From Sphingobium sp. CCH11-B1 (GTDB taxonomy: Bacteria; Pseudomonadota; Alphaproteobacteria; Sphingomonadales; Sphingomonadaceae): a stretch of DNA of 17,145 nt. Both the position numbers and the translations under genes were made by a program. How positions within the stretch are numbered: position 1 is the first letter of the stretch; every line of letters begins with the position of its first letter. The notes below the pieces were generated by a model that saw only the letters and a program-made list of their open reading frames with translations, had not been told where the DNA came from and did not search any database. Shown here in pieces: positions 1 through 6,318 of this stretch. The stretch lies in NCBI RefSeq assembly GCF_001556865.1, contig NZ_LSJY01000105.1:1-17145 (forward strand). Reading direction: 5' to 3'.

Positions 1-40
1 CAAGGCGACTTCGTACCATGCACGAGGGTGGCTAAATCAA

Positions 41-2257
41 TTACGCGGTGTCCCATTTGTGCTGCGGGACCTTCACGCGGCTGTTGTACAGCCACATGGT
101 GACTTCCTTGGAGGTGTACTCGCTGTACCGCTGAAGGACCGGCATACCCATCGGGGTCCGCCAGATGACCGGCAGGCTCTCGTGGGCCAGCAAGGAGGCG
201 ACCCCCTGGAACCATGCCGACGCCTGATCGGCCTTAGGGGCGACGTCCACGACCGCCTTGTAGATATGGGCCGCGAGCGTCTGGGCGCACGTGAAGCCGC
301 CGTCTAGCCGCTGCACAATCTCGCCGGTCTCCTTGTCTTCCCGCTGGACCAGCATGTCGTAGGGGTGCTTCGCGATCTCCCCGAGGGCCACCTTGTCCCC
401 GAGGGGGCGCATGGTGTCCACGATATGCTGATCTCTCATGCCGAACTTCCCGGAGCCGTAGAAGTAGGTCATGACGTTCCGCTTCACGTCATTCCGCCCG
501 AAGCCGTTGGCGATGATAATGCCCGCCGCTTCGTCTCCAATATCCGCGAGAGCCTGAAGGCCTGGGCGGGCCTGATCGCAAACGACGTTGTAAATATCGC
601 CCACGGTGTCGCGCGGCAGAAGGTTAACGTGGTATCCCTCCTCCGCCGAGCGGTTCATAGCGGAGTAGTGCTGGAGGCCGGAGCAAGAACCGTCCAGGGC
701 AACGGCGATGAAGCCCTCATAGTCCTCGCTGTAGCCCGACAGGACCCAGCCCGCATACTCGAAGCAAGCCTGGAGGAAACAGAAGGGACTGTCGGCCGTG
801 CTCCACCAGCCATAGGAGCCCTCGGGGTCCCGTGCGGCTTCCAGGATGGCGGCTTCGTTGTCCTTCACCCATTGCACGCGATCGGCGAAGGGGGCCTTGG
901 AGGTCTTGCAGCCCAGATGCTCCAGCTTGAAGTCCCCGCAGTTGGCCAGATGGATGGACATCCAATAGCCGCCCTCGGGGCCGTAGGGGGCCGCATCGGC
1001 GAACCGGAAGAGCGCCTTGATATGGTCCGAGCGCTGGGGGTTGAAGTGCGGGACCGCGTAGACCCGTCCGCGACTGTCGAGACTATGCGGGAGGTAGAAA
1101 GCCTCCACGGCGGAGAGGCGGTAGGCTTCCGCCAAGTCGCTCTTGAAGACCGAGCCGTTGACCGTGCTGGCCTCGCGGATGTCTCTGACGGTCTTGCGGC
1201 GGCGGGACATGGCCGTGCGGGCTTCCTTGCTCATCGCCTGCCATTCCTCATCGGCCAGCTTGGCCACTGCCGGAGGCTGGTGGATCGCGGGGAGCGGAAA
1301 GGACTGCGAGGGGCGGAGGTCGCCGTCCCATACTTTTTGCATGACCTCCAGGACCCTAGTGTCGATCGCAAAGCGGGTTTGCTGAAGCAGATTAACCGCG
1401 TCCAAGACCGGCTGCATGGAACCGTCTTTGATGGCCTCCCGCAGGAGTTTCTGGTGTTCGCGGTTGTAGGTGCGGACCAGGGGCACCGTGCGGGAGAGCT
1501 GGAGCTCGATATAAGCCCCGGTATCGTAATGGGTCCACGGGCGCGGCTGCGCGATCATGGGACGCAAGAGGGGGCGAGACCAAGCGGCCGCCTCTGCCAT
1601 ATCCGCGAGCTGCTCCAGCGCTTCCTCGGACAGCTTGATCGCCGTCATGGAGCCCTTGTCGTCCGTGAGGGACGCCTTGTAGAACATACCGGGGAGAGCC
1701 TTAAGAAGGGCATTTAGGACCGTGCCGCCCACGAGGGCCTGAGTGCGGGAGGACCACTCCAAGCCGATCTCCAGGGCTTCCTTCAGCCGGTCATGGGCCT
1801 TCAGGTTCGTCCGCTCCGATGCGGCACCTTCGGCCATCGCTTCGAACTTCTTGGCAGCCTTGGGGTCCGCCTGTTCGATCAGCTTGGCTTCCACCTCCAC
1901 TTGGACCGTACGGCCGATGTTGATTGCGACGGTCACCAGCGGCGACAGCTTGGAGACACCCGCGAAGGTCTTGGAGAGGGCGACTAGGGCCACTACGTCC
2001 GCATCGAGCTCCTTGAGGGGCGCTAGGGCCGACGATGGTCTCCCCTTCTTCGCGGCAGCCTTCTCGACCCAATCGGCGATCGATGCGGCCACCAGCGGGA
2101 GCGCCCCCCGGATCATCTTTTGGACGTCGTCGCGGCGCTCGAAGCCCTCTCGGTTCGCCTTGAAGTCCTGCTTATCGTAATACCGGGTAGCCCCCTCTTC
2201 TGCGTCCTGGAGCTCCAGTTGGCGCTGGGCGGCGGCGAGGGTCTGCGAGTGATACAT
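41..2257 (-). CDS. T7-like single-subunit DNA-directed RNA polymerase, C-terminally truncated (phage-derived)
   Basis: Phage-type polymerase that would transcribe from phage promoters. The 738 residues align by eye with T7 RNA polymerase (883 aa) from the N-terminal domain onward. The palm motif A is DGSCSGLQHYSAM, with catalytic Asp at about residue 522 (T7 D537). Motif B in the fingers has R588, K592 and Y600 (T7 R627, K631, Y639). DSRGRVYAV and DSPFCFLQACFEYAG are also conserved. The protein stops at HKWDTA, which aligns near T7 residue 770, just after the specificity loop. The C-terminal HDSFG motif with the second catalytic Asp (T7 D812) is missing, so it is probably inactive unless the rest is encoded elsewhere. 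The start has a strong Shine-Dalgarno (AAAGGAGG, complement of 2262-2269). Rare codons such as AGG and CTA hint at foreign origin. The product family is certain; whether the gene is a remnant or is split is open. Confidence 0.93.
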   Translation of the reverse strand: MYHSQTLAAAQRQLELQDAEEGATRYYDKQDFKANREGFERRDDVQKMIRGALPLVAASIADWVEKAAAKKGRPSSALAPLKELDADVVALVALSKTFAGVSKLSPLVTVAINIGRTVQVEVEAKLIEQADPKAAKKFEAMAEGAASERTNLKAHDRLKEALEIGLEWSSRTQALVGGTVLNALLKALPGMFYKASLTDDKGSMTAIKLSEEALEQLADMAEAAAWSRPLLRPMIAQPRPWTHYDTGAYIELQLSRTVPLVRTYNREHQKLLREAIKDGSMQPVLDAVNLLQQTRFAIDTRVLEVMQKVWDGDLRPSQSFPLPAIHQPPAVAKLADEEWQAMSKEARTAMSRRRKTVRDIREASTVNGSVFKSDLAEAYRLSAVEAFYLPHSLDSRGRVYAVPHFNPQRSDHIKALFRFADAAPYGPEGGYWMSIHLANCGDFKLEHLGCKTSKAPFADRVQWVKDNEAAILEAARDPEGSYGWWSTADSPFCFLQACFEYAGWVLSGYSEDYEGFIAVALDGSCSGLQHYSAMNRSAEEGYHVNLLPRDTVGDIYNVVCDQARPGLQALADIGDEAAGIIIANGFGRNDVKRNVMTYFYGSGKFGMRDQHIVDTMRPLGDKVALGEIAKHPYDMLVQREDKETGEIVQRLDGGFTCAQTLAAHIYKAVVDVAPKADQASAWFQGVASLLAHESLPVIWRTPMGMPVLQRYSEYTSKEVTMWLYNSRVKVPQHKWDTA

Positions 2258-2271
2258 GGGGCCTCCTTTGG

Positions 2272-2346
2272 CTTATGTGATTGTCTGCTTATGCAGATGG
2301 TCTAGCTATTGCGGATATTCCGGTCAAGCGGACAATCGCTCATAAG
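2272..2346. repeat. imperfect inverted repeat flanking the phage polymerase promoter
   Basis: The left arm (2272-2288, plus strand) reads CTTATG followed by TGATTGTCTGC. The right arm (2346-2328, minus strand) reads CTTATG, two extra bases, then CGATTGTCCGC. The arms face each other around the candidate -35/-10 pair. A third copy of the GCGATTGTCTGC core lies at 2486-2497 on the plus strand. Operator half-sites for a prophage repressor, or integrase arm sites, are both possible; the sequence does not decide. A small hairpin (TCTGC-TTAT-GCAGA, 2284-2297) overlaps the left arm. Confidence 0.5.
2299..2327 (-). promoter_or_regulatory. candidate sigma70 promoter of the phage RNA polymerase gene
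   Basis: On the minus strand, TTGACC (2327-2322) is separated by 17 nt from TAGACC (2304-2299). This would start transcription near 2292, about 35 nt before the polymerase start codon. T7-like phages transcribe their polymerase gene from host promoters, which fits. The -10 matches the consensus poorly, so this is a candidate only. Confidence 0.4.
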
Positions 2347-2352
2347 TCCGTA

Positions 2353-2475
2353 CTAAGTCGGCCGCTGCGGATCGAACGGGCGCAAAAAAGTCCCCCACCG
2401 GAAGCCGATGAGGGACCTAAAATGCCTGCTATGGGCGGCGGAGCGTGATGCGCTTAAATCTGCCTCTGCGGATCG
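2353..2475 (-). repeat. pair of 22-bp direct near-repeats upstream of the phage polymerase gene
   Basis: Segments 2353-2374 and 2454-2475 match at 18 of 22 positions, including a shared final ten bases CTGCGGATCG, and lie 101 bp apart in the same orientation. A shorter relative (TGCGGAT) is at 2310-2316. The copy at 2467-2481 also forms a perfect 6-bp palindrome, TGCGGA-TCG-TCCGCA. On the minus strand the 2353-2374 copy is preceded by TTCGATC, a sequence resembling a tRNA T-loop. They may be phage promoters, integrase sites or duplicated attachment-site debris. Confidence 0.5.
2384..2416 (-). terminator. strong rho-independent terminator
   Basis: On the minus strand an 11-bp stem (5' arm beginning GTCCCTCATCG, 3' arm ending GGTGGGGGAC, with G-U pairs) closes a GCTTC loop and is followed at once by six T residues (2389-2384). 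It lies downstream of the tRNA-Leu fragment and upstream of the phage polymerase promoter. It would stop host transcription arriving from the tRNA side and insulate the phage gene. Confidence 0.85.
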
Positions 2476-2512
2476 TCCGCAATTGGCGATTGTCTGCAAT
2501 TGCTGCACCGTC

Positions 2513-2551
2513 TTTTGAGTCCGGCGCGTCTACCAGTTTCACCACACCCGC
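2513..2551 (-). tRNA. tRNA-Leu(CAA), 5' fragment (disrupted tRNA gene)
   Basis: The minus strand from 2551 reads as the 5' 39 nt of a class II leucine tRNA: acceptor strand GCGGGTG, D-arm with AAACTGGTAGA, anticodon 5' stem CCGGA and loop CTCAAAA (anticodon CAA at 2517-2515). The expected 3' stem TCCGG is replaced by GACGG. No normal T-arm and no 3' acceptor strand CACCCGC is seen anywhere in 1-2512. A T-arm-like hairpin (5-bp stem, loop GACGATC, 2482-2466) may be a decayed remnant, but no matching acceptor end follows. It is probably a non-functional half-gene broken at the anticodon loop, a typical integrase target. Identity as tRNA-Leu is sound; loss of function is inferred. Confidence 0.65.
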
Positions 2552-2617
2552 ACGGTGGGATAGGCCAAATGGCAAAATCCGCGCGCAGCGTCCAGCCGAA
2601 AATCGGGTTTGCTCGCT

Positions 2618-3553
2618 TCAATCGTGCCGCCGCGTTGGAGGCGCGAAGCTGATCTGCGCCAGCCGCCACGACTGATCCGGTTCGCCGGGCCACAGGCCGT
2701 CGATGTCCACCGGCTCTTGCGGCCCTGCATGACCATGCACTTCGGCGCGGATCAGGCGGCCGGTTTCCCGCAGCCGCACGGTCGCGCCGGGATAGCACTG
2801 CTCCAACCGGGCACGCAGCGCCTGCCCGTCCGGCGAAAGGTTGGGTCCAGACAGGGCACGTGGCGCACCGTCCACCAGTTCTGCCATCGACGATCGCAGC
2901 GCCTTGATCCCGTCGTGGATGATGTCGGTCGATATTATCGCGGCGGCAACCGAATCCGCCCACCAAAGCCCAAGGCCAAGGCCCACGATCCCGGCAAAGC
3001 CCGCAGCGCCCGTCATCCAGTTCGCCTTGTTCATGAGGGCGTCGGTGTGGAGCAGCTTGTCGCTCAGCTTTTCCGCCAGCGGCAGCTCCTTTCGTCCGAT
3101 GATGAGCGGCGGGACCAGCGCATAGACCTGCGCCGCCAGCATCAGCCAGCCCAGCCAGATGTCGCGGCCCAGCAGCCGCACCGATCCGACCGTGGCATGC
3201 TCGGCCCGGATCAGTGTCATGAGCGAGTCCCACAGCAACAGCGCACCCGTCGCCGCGAGCGCGATCGCGGCAATGAAGAAACCGAGACCATTCACCCGTT
3301 CAAACCCGAAGGGGAAGCGCTTGCTCCGCCGCGACCTCCGCTCCAGCCGCGCCGCGACAAGGAAGGCGATAGGCGGCACCAGGCCGAGCAGATCCTCGGT
3401 CCAGGCGGTCTTCATCGTCTGGCTCTGCCCCATGACGACGCCCATCACCACCACGATGCTGACCGTCCATCCGATATTCCAATATTCCAGCCGCTCCGCC
3501 TGCAGCAATGCGCGCCGAACATCTTCGGGCAATGCATCGATGGTGGCGGTCAT
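2618..3553 (-). CDS. CDF (cation diffusion facilitator)-like membrane transporter
   Basis: Predicted inner-membrane cation exporter of 311 aa, the usual CDF length. About six hydrophobic segments are visible (for example IGWTVSIVVVMGVVMG, FFIAAIALAATGALLLW, LGWLMLAAQVYALVPPLI, TGAAGFAGIVGLGLGLWW). A CDF-like stretch runs from WWADSVAAAIIS to the LVDGAPR segment, followed by a C-terminal cytosolic domain. The metal site looks unusual: the fifth segment carries HTDALMNKANW where most CDF proteins have HxxxD, and the second has WTEDLLGL. The substrate therefore cannot be named. The start at 3553 is chosen because its ATG overlaps the TGA of the upstream lipoprotein gene (ATGA), meaning translational coupling; the longer reading frame upstream is the other gene's shadow. 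The disrupted tRNA-Leu lies just downstream on the same strand. Confidence 0.82.
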   Translation of the reverse strand: MTATIDALPEDVRRALLQAERLEYWNIGWTVSIVVVMGVVMGQSQTMKTAWTEDLLGLVPPIAFLVAARLERRSRRSKRFPFGFERVNGLGFFIAAIALAATGALLLWDSLMTLIRAEHATVGSVRLLGRDIWLGWLMLAAQVYALVPPLIIGRKELPLAEKLSDKLLHTDALMNKANWMTGAAGFAGIVGLGLGLWWADSVAAAIISTDIIHDGIKALRSSMAELVDGAPRALSGPNLSPDGQALRARLEQCYPGATVRLRETGRLIRAEVHGHAGPQEPVDIDGLWPGEPDQSWRLAQISFAPPTRRHD

Positions 3554-3999
3554 TGGGCTGCCCCCGGATCTGCGACCGCACGCGCGACCCGCTCCACCGT
3601 CATGATCCAGCGATTCTCGCCGTTGCGCAGGACAGGATGATATTCGACCCGCGTTTCCCCCTGCCCCGTCGCGGCCACCGGCGGCCCCGGCGTCACATCG
3701 ACCATCCACGGGCTCTTGGGATCGATCGGCGCGAGTACCAGGTCCAGCTCACCCCGTTCCAATAGTTTGAACAACGTTTCGGTCGATCCCGCGCGCAGGA
3801 CAGGCCGCGCGCCCGTCTCGTCGGCAAGGTGGCGCAGCAGCCGGGCGGCGGCCGGGCGCGCAAAGTCGCTGTCACCCTCAACCAGCCCAACCCTTATCTG
3901 CCGCGACTGGGCGATCGCCTCGCTTGTGCCTTCGGGATCGCGGGGCATGACGCCGCATCCGGCAAGGACTATCAGAAGACTGGCGACAAGGGCTTTCAT
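3550..3999 (-). CDS. small periplasmic lipoprotein with substrate-binding-protein-like fold
   Basis: The 149-residue product starts with a lipoprotein signal (MKALVASLLIVLAGC, lipidated Cys at 15). The rest resembles the first lobe of a type 3 solute-binding protein: a strand RQIRVGLVEGD, a helix with ARLLRHLADETGARP, then TETLFKLLERGELDLVLAPI. It is far shorter than a full binding protein (about 250 aa), so it may be a single-lobe sensor or accessory protein. Its stop codon overlaps the start of the CDF transporter gene by 4 bp, so the two are likely made together and may work on the same ion at the membrane. No ABC permease or ATPase gene is nearby. Exact function unknown. Confidence 0.75.
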   Translation of the reverse strand: MKALVASLLIVLAGCGVMPRDPEGTSEAIAQSRQIRVGLVEGDSDFARPAAARLLRHLADETGARPVLRAGSTETLFKLLERGELDLVLAPIDPKSPWMVDVTPGPPVAATGQGETRVEYHPVLRNGENRWIMTVERVARAVADPGAAQ

Positions 4000-4049
4000 T
4001 CCGCTTCGTCAACGGCCGGAGGCCTTGGCCGGTTCCTCGCTCAGTCCTC

Positions 4050-4661
4050 CTACGCCTGCCCCGGATAGGCACGCGCCTTCAGCACGCCAGCCAGATGCGC
4101 TGCGTTGCCGGCCACCATCCTCGCCGTCTCCAACACCTTGTCGGGCGTCTGCTCCAGATCCTTGAAGTCGGTCGATCCCATCGCTTCCCCCACCCAATAG
4201 CAGGCGGCGACGGCCGGGATGGTCCACCCGACATCGTTCAGGCTCTGGAATAGCTGGGCTGACGCGGCATGCGCGCCATCCTCATTGCCGACGATCGCGG
4301 CTACCGCCACCTTGGAATAGCTCGGCATCCGGCCGCAGTCGTCGGTTTCGGAGAGAAAGGCGTCCATCCGCTCCAGAACCCGCTTGGCGACGCTGCCCGC
4401 CTGCCCCATCCAGATCGGCGTGCCCAGGATCAGGATGTCTGCGGCCAGTATCTTCTCCCGAATAGCGGGCCAGTCATCGCCTTCCCCCTCGTCGGATGTG
4501 ACGCCCGGCAGCACATTGTGCGCGGCGATGCGGATCGTGTCGGCCACTTCCACGCCCTGCGCGGCGAGCTGCTCGGCCAGAACCGCGATCATCGCGTCGG
4601 TCGAGCTGGGCTCGCCCTTGCCGCGCTTCAGGGTACAGTTAAGCGGCTGGGCCGTCAGCAT
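4050..4661 (-). CDS. flavodoxin-fold NAD(P)H-dependent FMN reductase-like protein
   Basis: A 203-aa protein of the flavodoxin/NADPH-dependent FMN reductase superfamily, probably a cytosolic FMN-binding redox protein. The first strand and phosphate loop are LNCTLKRGKGEPSSTDAM (residues 7-24). The second FMN loop is ADILILGTPIWMGQAGSVAK (74-93), a diagnostic pattern. A third loop contains VAAIVGNEDGAHA. The start at 4661 follows AAGGAG by 6 nt; the open frame extends upstream to 4895 but without comparable signals and across the zwf promoter. It stands alone and diverges from the Entner-Doudoroff operon. Physiological substrate unknown. Confidence 0.85.
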   Translation of the reverse strand: MLTAQPLNCTLKRGKGEPSSTDAMIAVLAEQLAAQGVEVADTIRIAAHNVLPGVTSDEGEGDDWPAIREKILAADILILGTPIWMGQAGSVAKRVLERMDAFLSETDDCGRMPSYSKVAVAAIVGNEDGAHAASAQLFQSLNDVGWTIPAVAACYWVGEAMGSTDFKDLEQTPDKVLETARMVAGNAAHLAGVLKARAYPGQA

Positions 4662-4854
4662 CGGACGCTCCTTTGTGGCAATGGGCTGGAAAATGATCGT
4701 GCAGACGCGGCTTGAAGCGCGCGACAGGCAGCGAAGTTCCGCGGCATTGCGACCGCGATGCCAGCACGATAGCCTGCTTGCGTAACGAACCGTCCCCGCT
4801 ATAAGACGGCCTCGTGCAGACATCGTTGTGACCCTAACGGAGAAGGACCATCCT
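4662..4854. promoter_or_regulatory. divergent intergenic region with candidate zwf promoter
   Basis: The 193 bp between the flavodoxin-like gene and zwf carry a good plus-strand sigma70-type promoter: TTGCGT at 4778-4783, 16 nt spacer, TATAAG at 4800-4805. Transcription would start near 4812 and give the Entner-Doudoroff operon a leader of about 43 nt before the TTG start. No clear promoter was picked out for the minus-strand gene, and no convincing operator palindrome was seen. Confidence 0.6.
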
Positions 4855-6318
4855 TTGACCGAACCGTCTGCCACGTTCCTGCTATTCGGCGCCACCGGCG
4901 ACCTGGCGCGCAGGATGATCTTCCCCTCGCTTTACAATCTGCATGCGGACGGGCTGCTGCCCCACGACTTCCTGATCGTAGCGTCGGGCCGGTCCGAGAT
5001 GGACGATGGCGCCTTTCGCAGGGATGTGGACGACGCTCTGCGCAAGTTCCTGGCGGCCGACCGATATGACGATGCGATCGCATCCACCTTCCTGCCTATG
5101 ATCCAGTATCAGCCGGTCGAGGCGGGCAATGCGGACCAGTTCAAGGCGCTGGCGGATCGGATCGACGGGCGGCTGGAACGCGGCATGTCGGTCTATCTTT
5201 CCACCCCGCCATCGCTGTTCGCCCCGACCGCGCAGGGGTTGGCCGACGCGGGCCTGATCACCGCAGACACCCGCATCGCAATGGAAAAGCCGATCGGCAA
5301 GGATCTCGCTTCATCGAAAGAGGTCAATGACGGCATCGGCGCGTTGTTCGACGAAAGCCAGATTTTCCGTGTCGATCATTATCTGGGCAAGGAAACCGTC
5401 CAGAATCTGCTCGCGCTGCGCTTTGGCAATGTCATGTTCGAGCCGCTGTGGAATGCGACCGCGATCGACCATGTGCAGATCACCGTCGGCGAAACCGTCG
5501 GCCTTGAAGGCCGCGTATCCTATTATGACGGGGTCGGCGCGCTGCGCGACATGGTGCAGAACCATATGCTCCAGATCCTGTCGATCATCGCCATGGAGCC
5601 GCCCGCGCGCATGGACCCCACTGCCGTACGCGACGAAAAGGTGAAGGCGCTGCGCTCGCTGCGCCCCATGACCGACGAGACGGTCAAGACCCACAGCGTT
5701 CGCGGCCAATATACGCCCGGCGCGGTCTGCGGAGAGATCGTCACCGGCTATGCCGACGAATTGGGCAAGCCATCAGACACCGAAACCTTCGTGGCGTTAA
5801 AGGCGCATATCGACAACTGGCGCTGGCAGGGCGTGCCCTTCTACCTGCGCACCGGCAAGCGGATGCCCGCGCGCCAGTCGGAGATCGTGATACAGTTCAA
5901 GCCGGTACGGCACAGCATCTTCGGCCGCGACGGGCATGGCACCGGCCTTGACCCCAACACCATGGTCATTCGCCTGCAGCCGGAAGAATATATCCGGCTT
6001 CAGATCATGTCGAAACGGCCGGGACTGGAGCGACAGGTGCGGCTGGAGGAAGTGACGCTGGACGTCTCCCTCACCGCCGCCTTCGCCGGGCAACGCCGCC
6101 GCATCGCCTATGAACGGCTGATCCTCGACCTGCTGGCCGGCGACCAGACATTGTTCGTCCGCCGCGACGAGGTGGAGGCGCAATGGACGTGGATCGACAG
6201 CATTATCGACGGGTGGAAGGACGCCAATATGAAGCCTTCCCCCTATAGCTCGGGGAACTGGGGACCATCTTCGGCCATTGCCCTGATCGAACGCGACGGA
6301 GCAAGCTGGCATGACTGA
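4855..6318 (+). CDS. zwf: glucose-6-phosphate 1-dehydrogenase
   Basis: Oxidises glucose-6-phosphate to 6-phosphogluconolactone with NAD(P)+, the entry step of the Entner-Doudoroff and oxidative pentose phosphate routes, in the cytosol. Using the TTG start the protein has 487 aa (E. coli 491). The N-terminal Rossmann loop is GATGDLARR (12-20), EKPIG begins at 144, and the signature RVDHYLGKE spans 172-180 with the catalytic His237 in [10 protein letters not shown] choose TTG at 4855 because GGAGAAGGA (4839-4847) sits 7 nt upstream; the in-frame GTG at 4828 has no ribosome binding site and lies only about 16 nt after the predicted transcription start. The stop codon overlaps edd by 8 bp. First gene of the zwf-edd-glk-eda operon. 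Confidence 0.97.
   Translation: MTEPSATFLLFGATGDLARRMIFPSLYNLHADGLLPHDFLIVASGRSEMDDGAFRRDVDDALRKFLAADRYDDAIASTFLPMIQYQPVEAGNADQFKALADRIDGRLERGMSVYLSTPPSLFAPTAQGLADAGLITADTRIAMEKPIGKDLASSKEVNDGIGALFDESQIFRVDHYLGKETVQNLLALRFGNVMFEPLWNATAIDHVQITVGETVGLEGRVSYYDGVGALRDMVQNHMLQILSIIAMEPPARMDPTAVRDEKVKALRSLRPMTDETVKTHSVRGQYTPGAVCGEIVTGYADELGKPSDTETFVALKAHIDNWRWQGVPFYLRTGKRMPARQSEIVIQFKPVRHSIFGRDGHGTGLDPNTMVIRLQPEEYIRLQIMSKRPGLERQVRLEEVTLDVSLTAAFAGQRRRIAYERLILDLLAGDQTLFVRRDEVEAQWTWIDSIIDGWKDANMKPSPYSSGNWGPSSAIALIERDGASWHD

Larger units (their letters stand above)
2258..2617. other. non-coding junction between phage remnant and host genes
   Basis: About 360 bp without a convincing protein gene. It holds the phage polymerase leader and promoter, two families of short repeats, one intrinsic terminator and the tRNA-Leu 5' fragment. 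The host side begins with the 3' end of the cation transporter gene at 2618. No integrase gene is present in the window. Confidence 0.6.

Noticed and set aside
1..60. Simple frameshift explaining the short phage polymerase
   Set aside because: Reading the other frames beyond position 41 gives no match to the expected region before motif C, although only 40 bases are available.
365..1717. 450-codon open frame on the plus strand opposite the phage RNA polymerase
   Set aside because: No family motifs and no ribosome binding site; it mirrors the third-codon GC bias of the real minus-strand gene.
2360..2380. tRNA T-arm at TTCGATC (minus strand)
   Set aside because: The flanking bases do not form a 5-bp stem and no acceptor strand follows.
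2384..2551. Group I intron within the tRNA-Leu anticodon loop
   Set aside because: Such introns need a 3' exon with the rest of the anticodon stem, a T-arm and CACCCGC; none was found in 1-2512.
4000..4049. GC-rich inverted repeat after the flavodoxin-like gene as a terminator
   Set aside because: Arms are bulged and no T-tract follows on the minus strand; too weak to call.
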